Origin: Acidobacteriota bacterium
GTDB lineage: Bacteria; Acidobacteriota; Blastocatellia; Chloracidobacteriales; JADJPF01
Length of the DNA stretch: 64,000 nucleotides
Direction: 5' to 3'
Assembly: GCA_016213785.1 (NCBI GenBank)
Contig: JACQZQ010000008.1
Coordinates: forward strand, 62,001-126,000
Position 1 is the stretch's first letter. Every line of letters begins with the position of its first letter. The notes under the pieces were generated by a model. The model did not search any database. It had not been told where the DNA came from and worked only from the letters and a program-made list of their open reading frames with translations. The position numbers and the translations under genes were made by a program. Below are positions 35,569-44,806 of this stretch, one piece after another.

Positions 35569-36804
35569 ATGTCAAAAGTGCTTGAATACGCACCTACAAA
35601 GGCTTTTGAGCAACAAATACGCGAGAGTGCATTAGATTCTAATATCACCGTTAGCATGGGGCCACAACACCCTTCAACTCATGGTGTACTTCGTTTAGAA
35701 GTTGTACTTGATGGTGAAACCGTAATTAGCGCCACCCCAGATATAGGTTATCTCCATACTGGGATGGAAAAAATTATGGAAACCAAAAAATATCAACAGA
35801 ATATTACTGTTACTGACCGAATGGATTATCTTAACCCTATGGGTAATAACTTAGGTTATGTAATGTGTGTAGAAAAACTATTAGATATTGTTGATGATAT
35901 TCCACCTCGTGCTCAAACAATTAGAGTATTATTAGTAGAACTACAACGTATTGCTTCTCATATGGTTTGGCTTGGCACTCACGCTTTAGATATAGGCGCA
36001 ATGAGTATGTTTTTCTATTGTTTTCGTGAACGTGAAAAAATACTTAATATATTTGAAGCTGTTTGTGGCGGTAGAATGACAGTTAGTTTCTTCCGTGTTG
36101 GTGGCCTTCCTTATGATATCCCTGATTTTGTTCCAAGCCTGATTAAGGACTTTTGTGATAATTTTCCTGCCGCATTAAAAGAATATGATACTTTACTTAC
36201 AGGAAATAAAATTTATCAAGCCCGTACTCGCGGAGTAGGTATTATTACAGCAGAAAATGCAATAGCTTGGGGAATTACAGGCCCATCACTGCGCGGCTCA
36301 GGACATGATTTTGATATCAGACGTTATTTCCCATACTGTGGTTATGAGACTTATGATTTTGATGTCCCTGTTGAGAAAGAAGGAGATGTTTTTGCTCGTT
36401 ATATGGTAAGAATGCGGGAGCTAAAAGAAAGCCATAAGATTGTACTTCAAGCCCTAGAGCGTCTAAAACCAGGCCCAGTAAAAGCTGATAGCCCAAAGAT
36501 TTGTTTACCAGAGCGCGACGTAATGCTTAATCAAATGGATGCTTTAATTCATCACTTTTTACTTGCTGGATTAGGCTTTAAGGTTCCAGCCGGAGAGGCT
36601 TATCATTCAATAGAAGGTTCAAAAGGCGAATATGGTGTTTATATTGTTAGTGATGGCTCAGAATACCCCTATAGAGTGCATGTTCGTGGCCCTTCATTTG
36701 TTAATCTACAAGCCTTGCCTGTAATGGCTAAAGGTGAAATGATTGCTGATACAGTAGCTATAATAGGTAGTTTAGATATTGTTTTAGGAGAAATTGATCG
36801 TTAA
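35569..36804 (+). CDS. nuoD: NADH-quinone oxidoreductase subunit D
   Basis: 411 residues when started at ATG 35569 (MSKVLEYAPTK). The track start at 35512 adds 19 residues with no ribosome-binding site; AAAGGG lies before the later ATG, at a longish spacing, so the start is not settled. The 49-kDa signature MGPQHPSTHGVLRL near the N-terminus contains the His that lines the quinone site, and GYLHTGMEKIMETKKYQQN follows. The C-terminus ends in the normal GSLDIVLGEIDR. It is 7 to 64 bp downstream of nuoC, depending on start. Confidence 0.96.
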   Translation: MSKVLEYAPTKAFEQQIRESALDSNITVSMGPQHPSTHGVLRLEVVLDGETVISATPDIGYLHTGMEKIMETKKYQQNITVTDRMDYLNPMGNNLGYVMCVEKLLDIVDDIPPRAQTIRVLLVELQRIASHMVWLGTHALDIGAMSMFFYCFREREKILNIFEAVCGGRMTVSFFRVGGLPYDIPDFVPSLIKDFCDNFPAALKEYDTLLTGNKIYQARTRGVGIITAENAIAWGITGPSLRGSGHDFDIRRYFPYCGYETYDFDVPVEKEGDVFARYMVRMRELKESHKIVLQALERLKPGPVKADSPKICLPERDVMLNQMDALIHHFLLAGLGFKVPAGEAYHSIEGSKGEYGVYIVSDGSEYPYRVHVRGPSFVNLQALPVMAKGEMIADTVAIIGSLDIVLGEIDR

Positions 36805-36821
36805 AAACGATAAGAAAAAAT

Positions 36822-37286
36822 ATGTTTTCACCAGAAATTGAAAAAAAAATAGACAATACTATTGAGAAATATCCACATAAACGTTCTGCCTTATTGCCTT
36901 TAATTCATATTGCACAAAATGAGCAGGGGCATATTACTGAAGAGGCAATAGCTTATATTGCAGAAAGATTAGACTTAGTTCCTGTAGAAGTTTATGAAGT
37001 AGCAACTTTTTATAGTATGTATTTTCTTGATCCAATAGGTAAATATAACCTACAAGTATGTCGTACTATAAGCTGTATGCTTTGTGGGGCCTATGACCTC
37101 ATTGAACATCTACAAAACAAACTAAATATAAAAATTGGTCAAGTAACCTCAGATGGACGCTTTCGTTTAACTGAAGTAGAATGTTTGGGTTCTTGTTCAA
37201 CAGCACCAGCAATGCAAATTAACTTTGATTATCACGAAAATCTCACTCCAGAAAAAGTAGATCAAATTTTAGCTAAATTACCTTAA
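36822..37286 (+). CDS. nuoE: NADH-quinone oxidoreductase subunit E
   Basis: 154 residues, thioredoxin-like fold. The four Cys ligands of the [2Fe-2S] cluster N1a are visible in the C-x4-C pattern (CRTISCMLCG) and later C-x3-C (ECLGSCSTAPAM). It also has the helical N-terminus (KRSALLPLIHIAQNEQGHI). It pairs with NuoF in the NADH-oxidising module. nuoF begins 6 bp after its stop. Confidence 0.96.
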   Translation: MFSPEIEKKIDNTIEKYPHKRSALLPLIHIAQNEQGHITEEAIAYIAERLDLVPVEVYEVATFYSMYFLDPIGKYNLQVCRTISCMLCGAYDLIEHLQNKLNIKIGQVTSDGRFRLTEVECLGSCSTAPAMQINFDYHENLTPEKVDQILAKLP

Positions 37287-37292
37287 AAAACT

Positions 37293-38570
37293 ATGGCAGA
37301 ATTAAAAGTACTTACAGCAAGGTTTGGCACTCCAAACTCAACACATATAGATACTTATCTAAGAGATGGTGGTTATAAGGCATTAGAAAAAGCCTTAAAA
37401 ATGACCCAAGATGATGTAATTAATGAAGTAAAAAAATCCGCTTTACGCGGACGTGGTGGCGCAGGTTTTTCTGCTGGGGTTAAATGGAGTTTTGTTCCAC
37501 GTCAGCTAAATAAACCAAAATACTTAGTTTGTAATGCTGATGAAAGCGAGCCGGGAACTTGTAAAGACCGTCCTTTAATGGAACTTGACCCACACCAATT
37601 AATAGAAGGAATGGCTATAGGTAGTTATGCTTTAGGAGCAAACCTTTCATTTATTTATATACGTGGTGAATATTGGTACTTAATTGATATTTTAGAAAAA
37701 GCCATTCAACAGGCTAAAGATCGTGGTTATTTGGGTAAGAATATTTTAGGTAGCGGGTTTGACCATAACATTATTGTCCATCCTGGTGCAGGTGCTTATA
37801 TTTGTGGTGAAGAAACCGCTCTACTTAATTCTTTAGAAGGTAAACGCGGTCATCCACGTATTAAACCTCCATTTCCTGCTGTAGTGGGGCTTTATGGTTG
37901 TCCTACTGTAGTAAACAATGTAGAAACTCTAGCGGCTGTTCCTCATATTATTAATAAAGGTGCTGATTGGTATAGAGAACTTGGTACAGAAAAAAGCGGT
38001 GGCTCAAAAATGTTTTCTCTAAGCGGCCATGTTAATAAGCCTGGTAATTATGAAGTTCGTATGGGTTATCCGCTTATGGATTTAATTAATATTGAAGGCG
38101 CAGGAATGCGCGGAGGTAAAAAGCTAAAAGCTGTTATCGTTGGTGGTTCATCAGTACCAATTATTAATGCAGAAGCAGCGGCTAAGTGCAATCTAGATTA
38201 TGAATCTTGTCAATCTGTAGGCACAATGCTTGGTTCTGGCGGTGTAATTGTTATGGATGAAACGGTTGATATTTTTGAGACTACTTTTAATTTAATACGC
38301 TTTTATAACCATGAATCTTGTGGTTGGTGTACTCCTTGCCGAGAAGGTACAGATTGGTTACTAAAAATCTTTAAGAAAATAAAAGCAGGAATGGGTGAAG
38401 AATCTGACCTAGATTTAATACTTAAGTTGTGTGTTAATATTGAAGGTCGTTCACATTGTCCATTGGGAGAAGCTGCTGTATGGCCTATTACAAGCGCACT
38501 TAAGCATTTCTCTGATGATTTTAAAAAACACTTAAGAAAATCCTTGCCAGTTTTAACTATGGCTAAATAA
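37293..38570 (+). CDS. nuoF: NADH-quinone oxidoreductase subunit F
   Basis: 425 residues. It holds the FMN/NADH site (RGRGGAGFSAGVKW, then CNADESEPGTCKDR) and the [4Fe-4S] cluster N3 (ESCGWCTPCREGT, with a distal Cys in SHCPLGEAA). A SLBB-like and a C-terminal helical domain complete it. It oxidises NADH and passes electrons to NuoE and NuoG. NADH produced by the ketoacid dehydrogenase encoded 11 kb downstream would be a substrate source. Confidence 0.97.
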   Translation: MAELKVLTARFGTPNSTHIDTYLRDGGYKALEKALKMTQDDVINEVKKSALRGRGGAGFSAGVKWSFVPRQLNKPKYLVCNADESEPGTCKDRPLMELDPHQLIEGMAIGSYALGANLSFIYIRGEYWYLIDILEKAIQQAKDRGYLGKNILGSGFDHNIIVHPGAGAYICGEETALLNSLEGKRGHPRIKPPFPAVVGLYGCPTVVNNVETLAAVPHIINKGADWYRELGTEKSGGSKMFSLSGHVNKPGNYEVRMGYPLMDLINIEGAGMRGGKKLKAVIVGGSSVPIINAEAAAKCNLDYESCQSVGTMLGSGGVIVMDETVDIFETTFNLIRFYNHESCGWCTPCREGTDWLLKIFKKIKAGMGEESDLDLILKLCVNIEGRSHCPLGEAAVWPITSALKHFSDDFKKHLRKSLPVLTMAK

Positions 38571-38620
38571 CTAATGGTCTAGTAATTTAGGCTATTTTAT
38601 CTAAAAACGGAAAAACAATT

Positions 38621-40861
38621 ATGGGTGATATAGTTAACTTAAAAATTAATGGGAAAGATTACCAAGCCCCCAAAGGAAAGCTTTTAATAGAAGTCTGTTT
38701 AGAGAATGGTATTCATGTGCCAAACTTTTGTTACTATCCAGACCTTACTCCTCAGGCTGCTTGTAGAATGTGTTTAGTACGTATTGAAAAAATGCATAAA
38801 CTTGCAACTTCCTGTACTGTAGAAGTTGGCGAAGGCATGGTAGTTCATACTGAAACAGAGGAATTACTAGAAGCTCGTAAAGGAATGCTAGACTTTATTT
38901 TAGGTAATCACCCTCTTGATTGTCCTGTTTGTGATAAAGGTGGTCAATGTGAATTACAAGATATGGTTTTTGAGCATGGGACAGTTTATGCTCACTATAA
39001 TGTAAAAAAACAAGCTACTCCAGAATGGCGATTATCTCCATTTATTGCTTATGACCCTCAGAGATGTGTTAGATGCTACCGTTGCATTCGTGAATGTACT
39101 GAAGTAATGGATGTAAACGCATTAGGTAAAATCTTTAGAGGTACTCATGAAGTGATTGGCCCTTATGGTCTAGGAATGGATAAAAGGGGCATGGATAAAG
39201 GCTATTCTCTAGATTGCGAACAATGTGGTAATTGTGTAGAAATTTGTCCTGTAGGTGCACTACTTTCTGTTGACTCTCGTTTTCGTTCTCGTCCTTGGGA
39301 TATGAAAGAAACCGTTACAACTTGCACACATTGTGGTGATGGTTGTCAAATAAATCTTGGGGTTCGTGGAAATGATTATGTTCGTGTAGCTTCTAAAGAT
39401 ATGAAAGGGATTAATGGCGAATTCCTTTGTGTTAAAGGTCGTTATGGATGCTCTTTTATTTCTAGTCAAGAACGTATTACTAAACCAATGATTCGTCGTG
39501 GTGATAAGTTTGAAGAAGTAAGCTGGGAAGAAGCCTTAAGGTTTACTGCAAATAAGCTAAAAGAAATTTCTGCTAAAAATAAAGACTCTGTTGCTATTTT
39601 AGGTAGCCCAAGACTTACTAATGAATCAAGTTTTACTTTAAGGCGTTTTGCTGAAAAGGGTTTAGGGACTAGTAATTTTGGTCAAGTTGCTGATTCAGAT
39701 TGGGATAGATTTTTTGCTAATTTAACTGCTCCAATTGCTACACATAACCAAGTTAAGAAAGCTAAAAATATTTTAATGATTGGTGGAGATGCTACAGAAA
39801 ACCATCCTCTTTCAGCAATGGTTATTCGTTATGCTGTTCGTAAACATAACGCCAATTTAATGGTAGTAAATTCACGTCGTACTAAGATTGCTCGTCGTCA
39901 AGCAAAACTCTTTCTTCATATTCGCCCAGAGTCAGAAGCTGCAATAGTAGCAGCCATTTTTGAATCAGAATCAGAACTTGCCCGCTTAGCTGATTTAGCT
40001 AAAGTAAAAGTAGAGCAACTACAAAAACTTAGGGAAAAAGTTCTTGGTAGCGAAGAGTTAACTATTGTAGTTGGGCCAGAAGTTCAAGGAGCAACACTTG
40101 AAGCAGTTGCTCAGCTTGCAGGATTTCTAAATAAAGAAAGAGCCGTTAATTATCTTCCACTTGCTAAATATAATAATAGTATTGGGTCTGTTGATATGGG
40201 CTTAAAACCCAATGGTCATAACTTAATGAAAGCTTTTGGTTCACAAATCCAAGCCCTTTATTTAGCTGGTAGTAATCCTGTTGAACAGTATGGTAAAGAC
40301 TGGGAAAATGCATTAAGAAAACTAAGCTTTTTAGCTGTTGCAGAACTCTTTATGACACAAACGGCTAGACTTGCAGATGTAGTGTTTCCAGTAAATAGTT
40401 TTGCTGAGCAAGATGGAACCTTTACTAATAATGCTACACAAGTTCAGCGTGTCCAACGTGCTCTAGAAGGCGCTGGACAAGTTCGACCTGATTGGATGGT
40501 TATTAATGCACTTGCTCGCGAAATGCGTGTAGATATTGGAGCTAAAGGATCTTCAGTTTCTATTTTCCGTGATGTTACAGCAGAATTAGCTAGTTATAAT
40601 GGCATTACTTACGAGCGTATTAAGAAAGAAAGTGCTGTGCAAACTACTAGAGCTTTAGCTCAAACAAAAGATTCTTCTATTATTTGTAAAGATTTAGCAG
40701 CAGAATGCTCTAAGATAAATACTAGTGCTGAATTAAATAAAACTAATGTTGCTCAAGGTGAAGGGCTGTTTCGTATTGGTACAATGACTAGGCATTCACC
40801 AGTAATGCAAGAGGCTTTTGGCGAGTCTAAAGAAGAAAAAGCTGAAACAGTAAATGCTTAA
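38621..40861 (+). CDS. nuoG: NADH-quinone oxidoreductase subunit G
   Basis: 746 residues, in the usual range for bacteria outside the enterics. It begins with a [2Fe-2S] ferredoxin domain (PNFCYYPDLTPQAACRMCLV), then the His-Cys3 element HPLDCPVCDKGGQCELQD and two [4Fe-4S] sets (CVRCYRCIRECTEV and CEQCGNCVEICPVGAL). A molybdopterin-type domain follows, without evidence for a bound cofactor. CTHCGDGCQINLG could hold the extra N7-type cluster seen in some species. The 50-bp gap to nuoF is the largest in the operon. No nuoH follows; a terminator does. Confidence 0.95.
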   Translation: MGDIVNLKINGKDYQAPKGKLLIEVCLENGIHVPNFCYYPDLTPQAACRMCLVRIEKMHKLATSCTVEVGEGMVVHTETEELLEARKGMLDFILGNHPLDCPVCDKGGQCELQDMVFEHGTVYAHYNVKKQATPEWRLSPFIAYDPQRCVRCYRCIRECTEVMDVNALGKIFRGTHEVIGPYGLGMDKRGMDKGYSLDCEQCGNCVEICPVGALLSVDSRFRSRPWDMKETVTTCTHCGDGCQINLGVRGNDYVRVASKDMKGINGEFLCVKGRYGCSFISSQERITKPMIRRGDKFEEVSWEEALRFTANKLKEISAKNKDSVAILGSPRLTNESSFTLRRFAEKGLGTSNFGQVADSDWDRFFANLTAPIATHNQVKKAKNILMIGGDATENHPLSAMVIRYAVRKHNANLMVVNSRRTKIARRQAKLFLHIRPESEAAIVAAIFESESELARLADLAKVKVEQLQKLREKVLGSEELTIVVGPEVQGATLEAVAQLAGFLNKERAVNYLPLAKYNNSIGSVDMGLKPNGHNLMKAFGSQIQALYLAGSNPVEQYGKDWENALRKLSFLAVAELFMTQTARLADVVFPVNSFAEQDGTFTNNATQVQRVQRALEGAGQVRPDWMVINALAREMRVDIGAKGSSVSIFRDVTAELASYNGITYERIKKESAVQTTRALAQTKDSSIICKDLAAECSKINTSAELNKTNVAQGEGLFRIGTMTRHSPVMQEAFGESKEEKAETVNA

Positions 40862-40928
40862 ACTTGTTTAGAGTAAAGTTTTCCAAGATAAAACCTTGGG
40901 CTACCATCAATTAGAAATGTTAAAAATA

Positions 40929-40954
40929 GCCCAGCAATTTTTGCTGGGTCTTTA
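40929..40954 (+). terminator. Intrinsic terminator after nuoG
   Basis: CCCAGCAA / TTGCTGGG, a perfect 8-bp stem with a TTT loop, followed by TCTTTAATT, about 70 bp after the nuoG stop. It confirms that the nuo transcript ends here and that nuoH-N are not cotranscribed. Confidence 0.85.
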
Positions 40955-40975
40955 ATTATGTATTAAAGTGTTGTT

Positions 40976-43900
40976 ATGAGAGCCTATAGTTTTTTAGCAA
41001 ACAAAAGTTTGCCCCAATTGTTATGCTCTCGTCTTGTTTTATTAACTCTACTGACTTTTTTCCTAATAAACTTTCCTAGCAAAGCTTTTGCTTTAGATCC
41101 TAAAAAAGAATTAAACCAATATATTCTTACTTCTTGGCAAGATGGACTTCCTCATTTAGTAATTAGAGATATTTACCAAAGCAGAGATGGGTATTTATGG
41201 TTAGCCACTTATGAGGGTTTGGTTCGTTTTGATGGAGTTAATTTTGTTGCTTTTGATAAAAAAAATACTAAAGAAATAAAAAATAACCGTATCAACGCAA
41301 TTTGTGAAGATTCTTTAGGTCAAATTTGGGTAGGAACAGGCATAGGGCTTATTTGTTATAATAAAGGGAAATTTACTAGCTATACTACTAAAGACGGTTT
41401 ACCAGGAGATTTAATTTACTCTGTTTTTATAGATAAAGAGAAAAACCTTTGGATTGGAACAAATCAAGGGTTAGCCTGTTGGAAAGATAATAAATTTGCT
41501 GTCTACTCAATAAAAGATGGTTTGCCAAGTAATATAGTTACTAAAGCCATTCAAGACCATAATGGCATTTTATGGGTAGGAACAGGTAATGGAATTAGTA
41601 AATTTAGCCAAGGCCAATTTACTAATTATAGCCTTGGTACTATGCCAACAGAGAATTTTGTTAATAACTTAAAAGAAGATAGTAAAGGGACTTTATGGAT
41701 AGGGACTAATGGAGGCTTAAAATCTTTTCAAGATGATAAACTTACTTCTTATGGAAAAGACTATGGTTTGTCTGGAGATACAATTTCTTCTATTACTGAA
41801 GATAGGGAAGGTAGTCTTTGGTTTGGTGGCTATGGGACAGGGCTAGTAGTTTATCGTCAGGGTAGGTTTTCTATTTTTTCTGCTGAACAAGGCTTTTCAG
41901 ATAATATTATTAGGTCACTTTATGAGGATCACGAGGGAAGTCTTTGGATTGGAACTAATAGCGGCTTAAGTAGACTAATGGATGGTAATTTAGCTAATTA
42001 TACTTCTAAACATGGTTTATTAAATGACAATGTAAGATCTGTTTGTGAGTCTAGAGATGGAAGTATTTGGATAGGTACAGATGGCGGTGGTGTAATTAGA
42101 TTTTATGATAATAAATTTACTCCTTATACAGTAGAACAAGGTCTAGCACGTAATTTTGTACGCTCTGTCTATGAAGATAGTAAAGGTAATATTTGGGTTG
42201 GCACTATAAAAGGATTAAGCAAATTCATTAATGGTAAATTCATTAATTACCCTATTAATGATATTTTCTCTCTTTATGAAGATAGTAAAGGTGATATTTG
42301 GGTTGGCACTTATGGCTATGGCATTTATTGCTTAAAAGAAGGGGATTTTAGTAAAACCATAAATTATACAACTAAAGATGGTTTATCTAATGCTATTGTT
42401 AGGGCTATTTGTGAAGATAGTCAGGGTAACTTATGGATAGGTACTGAAGGCGGAGGACTTAATTGTTTTAGAGATGGTAAATTTGAGATTTATGGTCAAA
42501 AAGAGGGTTTAGCTGGTAAAAGTGTTTTCTCTATTTATTTAGACAAAGAAGATTACTTATGGATAAGTACAGAAAATGGTTTAAATAGGTTTAAGAATAA
42601 AGAGTTTTTTCTTTTTACTACCCAATCAGGTTTATTTGACGATTTAGCCTTTCAAATTTTGGAGGATGAAAAAGGAAATTTTTGGATTAGTTGTAATAAA
42701 GGAATTTATAGAGTTAATAGACAACACCTAATGGATTATGCTAGCGGCAAACGAAGCCAAGTTAATTGTTTAGTTTATAATAAGACTGATGGAATGGGGG
42801 CTAATCAATGTAATGGTAATTCTCAACCTGCTGGATGGAGAAGTCAGGATGGAAAGCTATGGTTTCCTACAGTAAAAGGTTTAGTATCAATAGACCCAAG
42901 TTTTTTTAAGACTAATACTTTAGCTCCAAATGTTGTAGTTGAAAAGCTTATTTCTGATAAAGATATTTTTTATTTAGACCAAATAGATCTTCCTGCTGGA
43001 AAAAAAGATTTTGAGTTTCAATTTACAGCCCTAAGTTTTATTGCTCCTGAAAAAGTAAAATTTAAGTACAAATTAGAAGGCCATGAGGATAAATGGTCAG
43101 ACGAAGTTTCTAGACGTTTTGCTATTTATAGTAATCTTTCACCAGGAACTTATACTTTTAAGGTAATAGCCTGTAATAATAATGGAGTATGGAATCAAGT
43201 AGGCGCAAGCTATAAGTTTTCACTTAAGCCTTATTGGTGGCAATCACGATGGATTTATTTAGTTGAAGTGCTTAGTTTAGGCGGGATTTTTTTTACAGGG
43301 ATGCATTTTAGAGAAAAACGCCTTCTACGCCGTAATTTAGAATTAGAAGCAAAAGTTATTACCCGTACTAAAGAAATAGATAAAAAGAATGAAGAATTAG
43401 CAATAAAAATTGAAGAACTAGATAGTAAAAATAAAGAGTTAGATAAGAAGAATGAAGAACTATCTAGTAAAAATGCTGCTTTAGTTCGCTCTCGTGATGA
43501 GCTTGCCCAATCGCATAAAAGAGCAGATTTGATTTTTAGTGCTCTATCAGATGTTTTACCAGGGCAAATACTAGATGGTAAATACCAAATAGAAGAAAAA
43601 ATAGGTTCAGGAGGATTTGGCCTAGTTTATCAAGGGACTCACTTAACTTTAATGCGTCCTATTGCAATAAAAGTTTTTCGTCCATCGGCTGGAAATACTT
43701 CTCTTGAAAGCCTAGAGCGTTTTAGACGTGAAGGGATTTCAGGCTCAAGAGTTAATCATCCTAATGCTGTAAGTGTCTTAGATTCAGGTGTTTCTTCTAG
43801 CGGAATAGCTTATTTAGTTATGGAGCTTTTAGAAGGCCATACTCTAGCTCAAGAACTTATTAAAGAAAGAGTTTTTACCCCTTGGCGCTGTGCTGAAATT

Positions 43901-44530
43901 TTGGTTCCTGTTTGTGAAGCCTTAGAAGCGGCACACTCTAGTGGGTTAATTCATAGAGATATTAAACCTGATAATATTTTTTTACATAAAGGTTCTCAAG
44001 GAGAAGTTGTTAAAGTAGTAGATTTTGGTATTGCTAAATTAATTGATGATACCCTTAATTTTGATTTACAAACCCTAACAGAAAGCGGTATTGTTGGAAC
44101 ACCTACTTTTATTGCTCCAGAACGCTTAGCAAATAAACCTTATGGTGGACGTGCTGATGTTTATAGCGTAGGAGTAATACTTTATAGGATGTTAGCAGGG
44201 TGTTTGCCTTTTCAAGTAGAAGATAAAGCTAATGTTTGGGCAGTTGCCCTTATGAACTTAAGCGCAACACCTCCTCCTGTAAAAAAGTTTAACCCTAATG
44301 TTTCTGATGCTTTAGAGGCTTTAGTTATGAAGCTTTTAGCAAAAGACCCTCAAAAAAGACCTCTAGCCAAAGAAGTTGCAGTAGAACTTGCTCAAATTGT
44401 TGGCTTCCAAGCTAATTTACATAATACTGGAAAAATTAACCTAAAAGCCGATCAAGATAATGAGCTAGAAGCAAGTACTATAAAGTTATCTGGTAAGACT
44501 ACTGGAAAAGACGAAACTCTAGATAATTAA
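40976..44530 (+). CDS. Two-component-type propeller receptor fused to a Ser/Thr protein kinase
   Basis: 1184 residues. A signal/anchor segment (LVLLTLLTFFLINF) is followed by about 14 Reg_prop blades (residues about 45-640; blade ends like LWIGTNQGLACW, IWVGTIKGLSKF), enough for two seven-blade propellers. Then comes a Y_Y_Y Ig-like domain (about 655-755, SFIAPEKVKFKYKLEG through NNGVWNQ), one membrane helix (WIYLVEVLSLGGIFFTGMHF) and a coiled coil of KKNEELxxKIEEL heptads (about 795-845). A complete Hanks kinase ends it (about 870-1140): IGSGGFGLVYQG, AIKVF, HRDIKPDN, DFGIAKL, GTPTFIAPE. In the known hybrid systems this sensor drives a histidine kinase; here it drives a Ser/Thr kinase. The ligand is unknown; it is probably periplasmic. 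Confidence 0.92.
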   Translation: MRAYSFLANKSLPQLLCSRLVLLTLLTFFLINFPSKAFALDPKKELNQYILTSWQDGLPHLVIRDIYQSRDGYLWLATYEGLVRFDGVNFVAFDKKNTKEIKNNRINAICEDSLGQIWVGTGIGLICYNKGKFTSYTTKDGLPGDLIYSVFIDKEKNLWIGTNQGLACWKDNKFAVYSIKDGLPSNIVTKAIQDHNGILWVGTGNGISKFSQGQFTNYSLGTMPTENFVNNLKEDSKGTLWIGTNGGLKSFQDDKLTSYGKDYGLSGDTISSITEDREGSLWFGGYGTGLVVYRQGRFSIFSAEQGFSDNIIRSLYEDHEGSLWIGTNSGLSRLMDGNLANYTSKHGLLNDNVRSVCESRDGSIWIGTDGGGVIRFYDNKFTPYTVEQGLARNFVRSVYEDSKGNIWVGTIKGLSKFINGKFINYPINDIFSLYEDSKGDIWVGTYGYGIYCLKEGDFSKTINYTTKDGLSNAIVRAICEDSQGNLWIGTEGGGLNCFRDGKFEIYGQKEGLAGKSVFSIYLDKEDYLWISTENGLNRFKNKEFFLFTTQSGLFDDLAFQILEDEKGNFWISCNKGIYRVNRQHLMDYASGKRSQVNCLVYNKTDGMGANQCNGNSQPAGWRSQDGKLWFPTVKGLVSIDPSFFKTNTLAPNVVVEKLISDKDIFYLDQIDLPAGKKDFEFQFTALSFIAPEKVKFKYKLEGHEDKWSDEVSRRFAIYSNLSPGTYTFKVIACNNNGVWNQVGASYKFSLKPYWWQSRWIYLVEVLSLGGIFFTGMHFREKRLLRRNLELEAKVITRTKEIDKKNEELAIKIEELDSKNKELDKKNEELSSKNAALVRSRDELAQSHKRADLIFSALSDVLPGQILDGKYQIEEKIGSGGFGLVYQGTHLTLMRPIAIKVFRPSAGNTSLESLERFRREGISGSRVNHPNAVSVLDSGVSSSGIAYLVMELLEGHTLAQELIKERVFTPWRCAEILVPVCEALEAAHSSGLIHRDIKPDNIFLHKGSQGEVVKVVDFGIAKLIDDTLNFDLQTLTESGIVGTPTFIAPERLANKPYGGRADVYSVGVILYRMLAGCLPFQVEDKANVWAVALMNLSATPPPVKKFNPNVSDALEALVMKLLAKDPQKRPLAKEVAVELAQIVGFQANLHNTGKINLKADQDNELEASTIKLSGKTTGKDETLDN

Positions 44531-44806
44531 GCGCTTATATTAAATCCTCCCTAACACTTTATTTTGTCTAAAATTTCTAGTTAAGTGTATTGAAAAACAC
44601 ATTAGCGTATACTACTATTGAACTAGTACAGTTAATAATATCTATATATCAAGCCTCTATATAAAAACTTACTAAGATAAAATTTTGTAGGCAACAAATA
44701 AGTTAGCTGCTATTCTTAGCCAAACTTTGCTTAAGATTAACCTTAAACCCGCTTTTCTTAACTTTTCTCTTCATAGTAAGAGTTAATTAAGTTTACAAGT
44801 AGATTT

